64,000 nucleotides of DNA from positions 87,091 to 151,090 of the forward strand of contig NZ_JAGSOU010000010.1 of assembly GCF_018139985.1 (NCBI RefSeq), in the 5' to 3' direction. The notes below the pieces were generated by a model that saw nothing but the letters and a program-made list of their open reading frames with translations, was not told the origin of the DNA and ran no database searches. Both the position numbers and the translations under genes were made by a program. Source of the stretch: Actibacterium sp. MT2.3-13A. GTDB lineage: Bacteria > Pseudomonadota > Alphaproteobacteria > Rhodobacterales > Rhodobacteraceae. Within the stretch, counting starts at the first letter, position 1. Each line of letters begins with the position of its first letter. Below, piece by piece: positions 28,814-36,985 of the stretch.

Positions 28814-28841
28814 AGTGAAAAAAACATTGTAAAAATTCACT
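28814..28841. promoter_or_regulatory. Inverted repeat in the divergent control region, possible XRE-cupin operator
   Basis: AGTGAA (28814-28819) and TTCACT (28836-28841) form an inverted repeat separated by 16 nt of A-rich DNA. It lies between the divergently read regulator and flavoprotein genes, 40 bp before the latter's start. The AT-rich spacer probably also contains promoter elements. Confidence 0.4.
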
Positions 28842-28881
28842 TTCTCTCGGATCATCTGCCGCGGTTGTCCGGGAGGGGAAG

Positions 28882-31329
28882 ATGGGCGCACCAAGCAGAG
28901 CGGATGTCGTGATCGTTGGCGGTGGGGTGGCCGGGTGCTCCATTGCCTATCACCTCACAAAGCTGGGGATCACCGATGTGGTTCTATGCGAGCGGAAGCA
29001 GCTGACATGCGGCACGACATGGCATGCCGCGGGGCTGGTGACCCAGCTTCGCGCGACCCGCAACATGACGGAGCTCGCCAAATACACCGGCGAGCTTTTC
29101 GGCGCCCTGGAAGAGGAGACCGGCCAAGCCACCGGCTTCAAACAGAACGGCGCGCTGCGCCTGGCGAAAACCGAGGCGCGGTTCGAAGAGCTGAAGCGTG
29201 GCGTTTCCATGGCCCGGAATTTCGGGCTGGAGGCCCATGTCATCGCGCCTGGCGAGGTGGCCGAACGCTGGCCGGGGGTCGAGACCTCGGATCTTGCGGG
29301 CGCGATCTGGATGCCGAAGGACGGGCAGGTCAATCCGGCCGACGTCACCATGGCCATGGCCAAGGGCGCGCGGATGCGCGGGGCAAGGATCCTTGAAAAC
29401 ACCCCCGTGAAGCGGATCATCGTGGAAAACGGGGTTGTGCGCGGGGTGGAACTGGCCGAGGGCGAGATCCGGGCCGACAAGGTGGTGATCGCCGGGGGCA
29501 TGTGGTCGCGCGACCTGGCCGCGCAGATCGGCGTGTCGCTGCCGCTGCATGCCGCGGAACATTTCTACATCGTGACCGAGCCTATGAAGGAGCTGAAGCG
29601 CGACCTTCCGGTGCTCTTCGTCGCGGACGAATGCTCCTACTACAAGGAGGACGCCGGCAAGCTGCTGCTGGGCTGTTTCGAACCCGAGGCCAAGCCCTGG
29701 GGCCATCAGGGTATCCCCGAGGATTTCTGTTTCGACTCGCTGCCCGAGGATTTCGAGCATTTCGAGCCGATCCTCGAAATGGCGATCGAGCGCGTGCCCG
29801 CCTTGGCGCAGGCGGGCATCCAGCTGTTCTTCAACGGCCCCGAAAGCTTCACCCCCGATGACCGCTACCTGCTGGGCGAAACGCCGGAGGTCGCCGGTCT
29901 GTTCTGCGCCTGCGGCTTCAACTCGGTTGGGATCCTGTCTTCCGGCGGGGTCGGCAAGGCCCTGGCGGACTGGATCCGCGACGGCCATCCGCCGGTCGAA
30001 CTGGCCGATGTGGACGTGCGGCGCATGCAGCCGTTCCAGTCCAACAAGACCTACCTGTTCGACCGCACCAAGGAAACGCTGGGCCTGCTCTACCAGATGC
30101 ACTGGCCCTACCGGCAGTATGAAACCGCGCGTAACGTGCGCCGCAGCCCGTTCCACGACCGCCTGCTGGCGGCCGGCGCCTCGATGACCGAGGCCGCGGG
30201 CTACGAACGTCCCGGTTTCTTTGCCCGCGAAGGACGCCCGACGGCGATCGAGTATTCCTACGGGCCGCAAAGCTGGTTCGCCGATGCCCGCGCCGAAAGC
30301 CTGAACACCGCCGAGAACGTCACCCTGTTCGACCAGAGCTGCTTTGCCAAGTTCCGGCTGGACGGCAAGGATGCGGCGGCGGTGCTGAACCGGGTCTCGG
30401 CCAACCAGGTCGACGTGCCCATTGGCAAGGTCGTCTATACCCAGTGGCTGAACGATCGCGGCGGGATCGAGGCCGACGTGACGATCACGCGCCTGTCGGA
30501 AACCTCTTTCATGATCGTCACCATCGTCGCCTCCCAGACCCGCGATTTCAGCTGGCTGCGGCGCTCCATCCCCGAGGACGCGCACGCGCATCTGAGCGAT
30601 GTCTCGGCGGGCCTGCCCATGCTGGCCCTGATGGGGCCGAAATCCCGCGCGCTGCTGGAGGCGCTGAGCGGCGAGGATCTCGGCAACGCGGCGTTCCCCT
30701 TCGGCACCAGCCGCGAGATCCCGATCGGCTACGCGCAGGTGCGCGCGAGCCGCCTGACCTATGTCGGCGAGCTCGGCTACGAGCTCTATATCCCCGCGGA
30801 TTTCGCGCAGCATGTCTTCGACCGGATCGTCGAGGCGGGGGCGGGGTTTGGGCTTGGCCATGGCGGGTTCTTCGCCATCAATTCGATGCGGATGGAAAAG
30901 GGCTATCGCCACTGGGGCCACGACATCGGCGAAGAGGACACGCCGCTTCAGGCGGGTCTCGGCTTCGCCGTCGCCTGGGACAAGCCCGGCTTCCGCGGGC
31001 GCGACGCCCTTCTGCGGGCGCGCGAGGCGGGCACGCCCACCCGCCGGCTGGTGCAGATCCGGCTGGAGGGCGGCGACGCCGCGCCGATGCTCTACCACGA
31101 AGAGCCGATCCTGCACCGTGGCCGGATCATCGGCTCGGTGACCTCCGGCGGATACGGCCACCGCACCGGGGCCTCGCTCGGCATGGGCTATGTCAGCGAC
31201 CCCGGCGGCGTGACGGCGGAGTTCCTGAAATCCGGCGCGTTCGAGGTCGAAGTCGCCTGCGAGAGATACCCGGCGCATCTGCAACTCGGGCCGTTCTACG
31301 ACCCGGCGAACGAACGCATCAAGGCCTGA
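28882..31329 (+). CDS. FAD-dependent oxidoreductase with GcvT-type folate domain (dimethylglycine/sarcosine dehydrogenase-like)
   Basis: The 815-residue protein has an N-terminal DAO-type FAD domain: VVIVGGGVAGCSIAYHLTKL at about residues 8-27, and CGTTWHAAGLVTQLRATRNM with the histidine that commonly carries covalent FAD. An FAO_M linker (about 370-425), a GcvT/aminomethyltransferase domain (about 430-700) and a GcvT C-terminal barrel (about 715-805) follow. This layout belongs to dimethylglycine and sarcosine dehydrogenases, which demethylate N-methyl amines and pass one-carbon units to tetrahydrofolate. The substrate is not fixed by sequence. It starts a four-gene series with ALDH, a mini membrane protein and an NCS1 permease. 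Confidence 0.88.
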   Translation: MGAPSRADVVIVGGGVAGCSIAYHLTKLGITDVVLCERKQLTCGTTWHAAGLVTQLRATRNMTELAKYTGELFGALEEETGQATGFKQNGALRLAKTEARFEELKRGVSMARNFGLEAHVIAPGEVAERWPGVETSDLAGAIWMPKDGQVNPADVTMAMAKGARMRGARILENTPVKRIIVENGVVRGVELAEGEIRADKVVIAGGMWSRDLAAQIGVSLPLHAAEHFYIVTEPMKELKRDLPVLFVADECSYYKEDAGKLLLGCFEPEAKPWGHQGIPEDFCFDSLPEDFEHFEPILEMAIERVPALAQAGIQLFFNGPESFTPDDRYLLGETPEVAGLFCACGFNSVGILSSGGVGKALADWIRDGHPPVELADVDVRRMQPFQSNKTYLFDRTKETLGLLYQMHWPYRQYETARNVRRSPFHDRLLAAGASMTEAAGYERPGFFAREGRPTAIEYSYGPQSWFADARAESLNTAENVTLFDQSCFAKFRLDGKDAAAVLNRVSANQVDVPIGKVVYTQWLNDRGGIEADVTITRLSETSFMIVTIVASQTRDFSWLRRSIPEDAHAHLSDVSAGLPMLALMGPKSRALLEALSGEDLGNAAFPFGTSREIPIGYAQVRASRLTYVGELGYELYIPADFAQHVFDRIVEAGAGFGLGHGGFFAINSMRMEKGYRHWGHDIGEEDTPLQAGLGFAVAWDKPGFRGRDALLRAREAGTPTRRLVQIRLEGGDAAPMLYHEEPILHRGRIIGSVTSGGYGHRTGASLGMGYVSDPGGVTAEFLKSGAFEVEVACERYPAHLQLGPFYDPANERIKA

Positions 31330-31346
31330 CAGAAAGGGGAAGGACA

Positions 31347-32861
31347 ATGACCGAAGTTCTGGAGCATTTCAAACGCGTGAGCGGCGGCAATTTCCGGTCC
31401 GGGGGGATCCGGACGAGCGGCGGCACGCGGGGCCTCGATGTCATCGACCCGGCGACCGAGGCGGTGATCGGCAGCGTCACCGAAACCCCGCCCGAAGAGA
31501 TCGACGCCTGCATCGAGATCGCCAACGCGGCACAAAGATCCTGGTGGCGGGATCTGTCCTCGGTCGAGCGCGCGCATGCCATCCACGAGGCCGCCGACGC
31601 GATCACGCGCCTGCGGCCGCTTCTGGCCGAGGCGCTGACGCGCGAGATGGGCAAGCCCTACAAGGAGTCGCTGGACGAGGTGGACTGGTGCGTCCACTCG
31701 CTGCGCTATTCGGCCGAGATCGGTCGCTCCGATATGGGCAGGGTGATGGGCCCCGCGGTGGCCGGCCAGATGCATTACACCATCAAGCAGCCGCTGGGCA
31801 CGATCGCGCTGATCATGCCCTTCAACTATCCGATGGTGCTGCTGGCCTGGGAGGCCGGCGCGGCGCTGGCGGGCGGAAATGCCTGCATCGTGAAGCCCTC
31901 GGAATATACAACGCTGACCACGCTTCTCTTCGCGGAGGCGTTCAGTCACCTGCCCGAGGGGCTGTTCCAGGTCGTCACCGGCGGCGGCGAGGTCGGCCGC
32001 CGGCTGGTCGAACATCCGGGCACCCACGGCGTGGCCTTCACCGGCAGCGTGCCGGTGGGGCGCTCGGTCTCGGCCACCTGCGGCGACCTGATGAAGCCCG
32101 CGCTGATCGAAACCTCGGGCAACGATCCCTTCATCGTGATGCCGTCTGCCCCGCTCGACATCGCGGCGCGGGCCGCGGCCTTCTCGGCCTACATGAACTG
32201 CGGCCAGATCTGCGTCTCGGCCGAGCGGTTCTATGTTCATGAGGATATCCACGACGCCTTTGTCGAGAAGCTGGTTGAGGAAACCGCGAAACTGCGGATC
32301 GGCAACGGCCTCGACAAGGTGGACATGGGGCCACTGGTCTCATCGAAGGAACGCGACCGTTACGAAGCCGTGCTTGCGAGGGCAAAGGACGAGGGCGCGC
32401 GCGCCGCAATCGGCGGCGGCCGGCCCTCCGGGTTCAACCAGGGCTGGTTCGTGGATGCGACCGTGCTGGTGGACTGCACCCCGGACATGAGCCTGTTCCA
32501 CAACGAAAGCTTCGGCCCGGTGGCGCCGATCTGCCGGGTCCGGGATTTCGACGAGGCGCTCGCGCATGCGAACAACAGCACCTACGGGCTGGGCGCCAAT
32601 ATCTACACCAGGGATCTGGGCGAGGCGGTGCGCGCCACCGAGGACCTCCAGGCCGGGATGGTCTGGGTGAACGCGCCGCTGCTCGACAATGACGCGGGGC
32701 CGTTCGGGGGCTCCAAGTTCAGCGGTCTCGGGCGGCAGCTTGGCCCCGAGGGCATCGACACCTTCCGCGAAACCAAGCTGGTCATGATCGACCCCGCATG
32801 CGCGCCCCAGGATTTCTGGTGGTTCCCGTATCCTGACGAGGAAATGTTCAAGAAAAACTGA
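31347..32861 (+). CDS. NAD(P)-dependent aldehyde dehydrogenase
   Basis: The 504-residue protein carries the ALDH landmarks: MPFNYPMVLLAWEAGAALAG then NACIVKPSE (about residues 160-185), GVAFTGSVPVGR, the general-base glutamate in ALIETSGNDPF (about 252-262), and the catalytic cysteine in NCGQICVSAERFYV (about 285-298). The NESFGPVAPI and GPFGGSKFSGLGRQLG segments are also present. The motif ETSGNDP replaces the commoner ELGGKDP but keeps the glutamate. It follows the flavoprotein after 17 bp with AAGGGGAAGGA upstream. It would oxidise an aldehyde made in the same pathway; the identity of that aldehyde is unknown. Confidence 0.9.
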   Translation: MTEVLEHFKRVSGGNFRSGGIRTSGGTRGLDVIDPATEAVIGSVTETPPEEIDACIEIANAAQRSWWRDLSSVERAHAIHEAADAITRLRPLLAEALTREMGKPYKESLDEVDWCVHSLRYSAEIGRSDMGRVMGPAVAGQMHYTIKQPLGTIALIMPFNYPMVLLAWEAGAALAGGNACIVKPSEYTTLTTLLFAEAFSHLPEGLFQVVTGGGEVGRRLVEHPGTHGVAFTGSVPVGRSVSATCGDLMKPALIETSGNDPFIVMPSAPLDIAARAAAFSAYMNCGQICVSAERFYVHEDIHDAFVEKLVEETAKLRIGNGLDKVDMGPLVSSKERDRYEAVLARAKDEGARAAIGGGRPSGFNQGWFVDATVLVDCTPDMSLFHNESFGPVAPICRVRDFDEALAHANNSTYGLGANIYTRDLGEAVRATEDLQAGMVWVNAPLLDNDAGPFGGSKFSGLGRQLGPEGIDTFRETKLVMIDPACAPQDFWWFPYPDEEMFKKN

Positions 32862-32917
32862 TCGCCAAAAGATCGGAAGAAAAAAGAAAACCCAACAGAT
32901 CGGAAAGGGAGGACGGA

Positions 32918-33073
32918 ATGGACGACAGAACGATGCAAATGGAGCTCGATCGCCGATTGGCCGAGCTCGAGAAACCGGAAAACCAGGGGGGCGGCCTCAG
33001 CTCCGGGGACTGGATTTTCCTTCTTCTGACCGGCGTGATCGGCCCGGTGCTTCTTCTGCTTTGGGGGTGGTGA
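32918..33073 (+). CDS. 51-residue single-helix membrane protein preceding an NCS1 permease
   Basis: The ATG at 32918 follows AAAGGGAGGACGGA, an excellent ribosome binding site. The product has a charged N-terminal half (RTMQMELDRRLAELEKPEN), a Gly-rich hinge, and one C-terminal membrane helix (DWIFLLLTGVIGPVLLLLWG). The stop at 33073 is separated by a single base from the permease ATG at 33075, so translation must be tightly coupled. This size and position recall small auxiliary subunits of secondary transporters, but I do not recognise a named family. Confidence 0.75.
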   Translation: MDDRTMQMELDRRLAELEKPENQGGGLSSGDWIFLLLTGVIGPVLLLLWGW

Positions 33074-33074
33074 C

Positions 33075-34493
33075 ATGAGCGATATTTCACAAGGGGGAGC
33101 CCCCGCCGGGATGGATCCCGCCGACGAGACCAACTGGCCGCTGCTCAAATCCGAACGGACTTGGGGCCAGCTTGAGCTCGGGATCGTCCTTCTGGTCACC
33201 GCGACGGCGACCTGGTGCTACATCATCGGCGAATATGTCGGTTATTACCTGAACCTGAAACAGGGCTTCGCCACGATGACGGCGGGCTCGATGATCGGGA
33301 TGTTCCTGGTCACACTGGCGGTCGTTCCCGCCGCGACACGCTACGGGATCGACTCCATCGTCGCGGCGCGCCCGCAGTTCGGTAACCGCGGGTGGATCGT
33401 CACGGTTTTCCTGCAATACACCTCGATCATCGGCTGGAACTCGCTGCTGATCATTTTCTTTGGCAAATCGGTCGTGCAGCTCTTGCTGACAATCGGTGCC
33501 GTCGAAGAGGCGAGCGCCGGAATGGTCCAGATCGTGGCGACGCTGGTTGCCTGCGCGATCATCTTTGGCGTGCTGCTGAAGGGCAAGACCGGGATCGAGC
33601 GGGCCTCGAACATCCTGTTCTTCTTCGTGGTCGGCGTCGGTCTCTGGATGATCTACATCCTGTTTTCCAACCAGTCCGAAGCGATTGCCACGGCCACCCC
33701 GGCCTATGCCTCGGGCGATATCCAGTGGGACTATGTCACCGGCATCGAGATCGGCATCGTCAGCCTGCTCAGCTGGTGGCCCTATATCGGCGCCATGGTG
33801 CGGGTCGCGCCGAACGCGCATACCGCGGTCAAGCCGGCCATGCTGGGCATGGGCCTGCCGGTGCCGCTGCTGAGCGTGATCGGCCTGGCGGCGATCCTGG
33901 CGCTGGAGAACTCGGACCCGTCCGCATGGATGGTCGAACTCGGCGGCAGCTTCTACGGCACGATCGCGCTTCTGTTCGTGATCGCCGCGAACCTCGGGAC
34001 TGCGATCGTGGGCGTCTATGCCACCGCCGTCGGCCTGAAGAGCGTGCCCGGTGTCGGCAAGATGTCGTGGAAGGTGACGCTGCTTCTGGGCCTGGTTCCG
34101 GTGGCCTTCATCGGGGTCGTGTTGCCGGATCTGTTCTTCAACAACTTCGGCACCTTCCTTGCCTTCATCGGGGTGTTCTTCGCGCCGCTCTGTGCCATCC
34201 AGATCGTGGATTACTTCCTGCTCCGGGGGCAGCGGCTGAACGTTCGCGCGCTTTATGACAACTCCGAAGGGTCCGCCTATGCCTATTGGGGCGGGTTCAA
34301 CCCGGCGGCGCTGGCGGGTATGGCGGCGGGCTTCATCGTCTATGTCTATCTGCTGAACCCGCTGACCTATGTCTCGCGTTCGCCCTACGAGATCCTCACG
34401 GCCAGTTTGCCGGCCGCGGTCGCCGGCGGCGCGGTCTACTGGATCGTGACCGTGGCCCTGGTCAAGCCCGCGGGCCGCGGCGACTACAACTAG
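33075..34493 (+). CDS. NCS1-family permease (cytosine/purine/hydantoin type)
   Basis: The 472-residue protein has about 12 hydrophobic helices and the nucleobase:cation symporter-1 character. It has an N-terminal acidic lead ending in TWGQLELGIVLLVTATATWC, the IIGEYVGYYLNLKQGFATMT stretch, ARPQFGNRGWIVTVFLQYTS at the helix 3 region, and SWWPYIGAMVRVA in the middle. The C-terminal half contains FFAPLCAIQIVDYFLLRGQR, the family's typical helix 9-10 segment. Family members import nucleobases, hydantoins or related N-heterocycles with a cation. Together with the upstream flavoprotein and ALDH it suggests uptake of a methylated nitrogen compound; that is inference. Confidence 0.85.
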   Translation: MSDISQGGAPAGMDPADETNWPLLKSERTWGQLELGIVLLVTATATWCYIIGEYVGYYLNLKQGFATMTAGSMIGMFLVTLAVVPAATRYGIDSIVAARPQFGNRGWIVTVFLQYTSIIGWNSLLIIFFGKSVVQLLLTIGAVEEASAGMVQIVATLVACAIIFGVLLKGKTGIERASNILFFFVVGVGLWMIYILFSNQSEAIATATPAYASGDIQWDYVTGIEIGIVSLLSWWPYIGAMVRVAPNAHTAVKPAMLGMGLPVPLLSVIGLAAILALENSDPSAWMVELGGSFYGTIALLFVIAANLGTAIVGVYATAVGLKSVPGVGKMSWKVTLLLGLVPVAFIGVVLPDLFFNNFGTFLAFIGVFFAPLCAIQIVDYFLLRGQRLNVRALYDNSEGSAYAYWGGFNPAALAGMAAGFIVYVYLLNPLTYVSRSPYEILTASLPAAVAGGAVYWIVTVALVKPAGRGDYN

Positions 34494-34503
34494 GCCAACA
34501 CCT

Positions 34504-34531
34504 GGCGCCCGCCGAACGCTCGGCGGGCGCC
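34504..34531 (+). terminator. Hairpin after the NCS1 permease operon
   Basis: GGCGCCCGCCGA (34504-34515) pairs perfectly with TCGGCGGGCGCC (34520-34531) around a 4-nt loop. It lies 11 bp past the permease stop, without a T-run. It probably ends or stabilises the catabolic transcript and separates it from aioX. Confidence 0.6.
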
Positions 34532-34715
34532 GACAGCCAGCGTGTGAGGCGACGCCTGAACAGGTCGCGCGGATCTCGTTCTGGCGCGGCGAAGGCACCG
34601 CGCAGCCCGAGCCGATTTTCCTCAGCTTCCTCAAGATCAGATCGGGGCCCCCACAGGAACGGGATTGCCCCCTGTCGTGCAAGAGGCTTAGGCTTTCGCG
34701 AGGGGAGGAACGTTG

Positions 34716-35558
34716 ATGAGACGCAGGACGTTGATCGGGTCGCTGGCTGCATCCGCGGTTCTGCCGCTGCCCTCTATTCTGCGGGCCCAGCAGCTGTTCC
34801 GGCTGGCCTTGACGCCGGTTTTCCTCGACAACGACGCGGCGGTAATCGAGCGTCTGCGCGACGCGCTTTCGGCGGGGATGGGGCGGGATATCGATCTCGT
34901 TCAGCGCAGGACCTACCAGGAAATCACCGGTGCGCTGCTGGATGGCTCGGTCGACGCCGCATGGTTGTGCGGCTACCCCTTCCTCCAGCATCGGAGCCAA
35001 TTGTCCCTGCTCGGCGTGCCGGTCTGGCGCGGTCAGCCGCGGTATCAATCCTACCTCATCGCCTCGGCCGGAGACGAGGCGGGCAGCCTGGGAGAGCTGC
35101 GCGGAGGCATGCATGCCTTTTCCGACCCAGACAGCAATTCCGGTTTCCTCGTCACGGCCTCGGATCTTGCCAGGATGGGCGAGACGCCCGACAGCTTCTT
35201 CGCGCGCACCATCTTCACCTGGGGGCACAGAAACGTGGTGCGGGCGGTGGCCGGCAGCCTCGTCCGGTCGGGAAGCGTCGACGGATATGTCTGGGAGGCC
35301 CTCGCTGCGGTGGAGCCTGACCTGGTGGGGCGGACGCGGATCGTTTCCCGGTCAGAATGGCTGGGCTTCCCGCCCTTCGCGGCGCGGACGGATCGGATGG
35401 GCGACGCGGATGTCACGACCCTTCAGCGCGCACTCCTTGGGATGGACGGGACGCCGGCCGGGCGTAAGGCACTTGACCTGCTGTTCCTCGACCGGATCGC
35501 CGAGCCCGACGTTCGGCTATTCGACGGCATCGCTGCACGAATGGCTGAGCTCGGATAG
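34716..35558 (+). CDS. aioX: AioX-type periplasmic arsenite-binding sensor protein (PhnD-like fold)
   Basis: The start at 34716 follows GGGGAGG and gives 280 residues with an Arg-rich signal peptide (MRRRTLIGSLAASAVLPLPS). The body is a PhnD/SBP-type domain: RLALTPVFLDNDAAVIERLR, AFSDPDSNSGFLV and TWGHRNVVRAVAGSLV. The only cysteine, Cys85 in AAWLCGYPFL, is a candidate for the arsenite-binding cysteine described in AioX. AioX binds As(III) in the periplasm and signals to the AioS kinase. The gene is followed within 6 bp by aioS, then aioR, aioB and aioA, which supports the assignment better than the sequence alone. Confidence 0.82.
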   Translation: MRRRTLIGSLAASAVLPLPSILRAQQLFRLALTPVFLDNDAAVIERLRDALSAGMGRDIDLVQRRTYQEITGALLDGSVDAAWLCGYPFLQHRSQLSLLGVPVWRGQPRYQSYLIASAGDEAGSLGELRGGMHAFSDPDSNSGFLVTASDLARMGETPDSFFARTIFTWGHRNVVRAVAGSLVRSGSVDGYVWEALAAVEPDLVGRTRIVSRSEWLGFPPFAARTDRMGDADVTTLQRALLGMDGTPAGRKALDLLFLDRIAEPDVRLFDGIAARMAELG

Positions 35559-35563
35559 GACGG

Positions 35564-36985
35564 ATGAAGGACCGGACGATCAGCCGCATTCCGATCACGC
35601 TCCGGGTCGCCCTTGCTATGGGCGCGCTGATGATCGTGCTGGGGATGGTCGCGTCGCAGCAGGTGCTCCGGTCGCTCAGCCGGCTTCACGACGACAGGTT
35701 GCGGGAGATCGCGCGGCTGCATGTCGAGGGGCTTTCGGTCGCGCTGGGGCCGTTCGTCCTGCACAAGGATGTGTGGGAGATCTACGACACGCTGGACAGG
35801 GCCCGGGTCGCGTCCGACGGCCAGCGGATGCTGTTCACGGTCGTGGCGGACGATCGCAACAGGGTGCTGGCGGCGACCGATCCCTTGCGCGCGCCCGTGG
35901 ACAGCGACGCCACGCCGTTTTCCAAAGATGCGTCGGAGCTGTCCGCGCTGACCGCCTCGGGAAACGCGCCGCAGGCCCGGGTTCGCGCGCCGCTGCTGGT
36001 CGCCGGGCGCACGGTTGGCCAGATCGTCACCGAGATCGATGTCGGCGACCTTGTGGCAGAGCGCCAGAGGGTCTCCTTCTATCTTCTGCTCGCCAATGCC
36101 GGGGCCACCGCGCTCCTCGCTTTCGCGGGGTATTTCCTTGTGGCGCGGATGCTCAAACCAGTGACGCTGTTGGCCCAGCACATGGATGATGCAGGCGGCG
36201 CCCCCAGCCGGATACCCGAGTCCGAGATCCCGAGATCGGACACCGAACTGGCCCGGCTCCTCAGGACATTCAACACGATGACCGGGGCGATCGACGCGCG
36301 GGCCGAGGCCGAGAAACGCCTCGCCGAACGCGAGCGTTTCGTCAGCCTTGGGCGGCTGTCCTCATCCCTCGCGCATGAGATCAACAACCCGCTGGGCGGG
36401 CTTCTGAACACCGTCGACACGATCCGCACCTATGCAGACCGGCCCGAGGTGGTGCAGAAGTCCGTCGAGCTTCTGGAACGTGGCCTCGTGCACCTGAAGG
36501 ACGTGAGCCGCGCCATCCTGGACGAGAACCGCCTGGACCGGGCCGGGCTTCCCTTGCGGCGCACGGATTTCGATGATCTGAAGCTGTTGTTCGAGCCCGA
36601 GGCGGCCCGCAGGCGACAAAGCCTCGACTGGCAGGTTCAGGCAGATGCGGCGGATCTGGTGTCGCTGCCGTCTGCGCCGGTGCGACAGATCGTTCTCAAT
36701 CTGCTTCTGAACGCGTCTGCGGCGGCGCCCGAGGGCGGCAGGATCGGGCTGAGCGTCGACCCCCGGGACGGCGGGATCGAACTGACCATCACCGACGATG
36801 GCCGAGGCTTGAGCGCGCAGGACCTTGACCGCCTGATGTCGTCCGTGCCGGTCGCGCCCGGCGGCGGCGTGGGGCTGCGGCTGGTGCATGATCTTGTCGC
36901 CGGTCTCGGCGGGCGCATCCGCCATGCCCGGGATGCCGGCCGGACCTCCCTGGTGGTATTTCTCCCGAAGGGGGAGGAGGCATGA
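35564..36985 (+). CDS. aioS: Sensor histidine kinase of the arsenite-oxidase locus
   Basis: The 473-residue protein has two membrane helices (about residues 13-33 and 170-193) enclosing a periplasmic sensor domain and followed by a HAMP-like linker. The dimerisation box is FVSLGRLSSSLAHEINNPLG, with the phospho-accepting His271. The ATPase domain has the N box NLLLNASAAAPEGGRI, a DDGRGLSAQDLDRL G1 box, and a GGGVGLRLV G2 segment. The ATG lies 5 bp after aioX and the stop overlaps aioR by 4 bp. It is expected to receive the AioX-As(III) signal and phosphorylate AioR. Confidence 0.88.
   Translation: MKDRTISRIPITLRVALAMGALMIVLGMVASQQVLRSLSRLHDDRLREIARLHVEGLSVALGPFVLHKDVWEIYDTLDRARVASDGQRMLFTVVADDRNRVLAATDPLRAPVDSDATPFSKDASELSALTASGNAPQARVRAPLLVAGRTVGQIVTEIDVGDLVAERQRVSFYLLLANAGATALLAFAGYFLVARMLKPVTLLAQHMDDAGGAPSRIPESEIPRSDTELARLLRTFNTMTGAIDARAEAEKRLAERERFVSLGRLSSSLAHEINNPLGGLLNTVDTIRTYADRPEVVQKSVELLERGLVHLKDVSRAILDENRLDRAGLPLRRTDFDDLKLLFEPEAARRRQSLDWQVQADAADLVSLPSAPVRQIVLNLLLNASAAAPEGGRIGLSVDPRDGGIELTITDDGRGLSAQDLDRLMSSVPVAPGGGVGLRLVHDLVAGLGGRIRHARDAGRTSLVVFLPKGEEA

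Noticed and set aside
28984..31347. 787-codon minus-strand frame opposite the flavoprotein gene
   Set aside because: It is an antisense shadow of the dimethylglycine dehydrogenase-like gene, without motifs.
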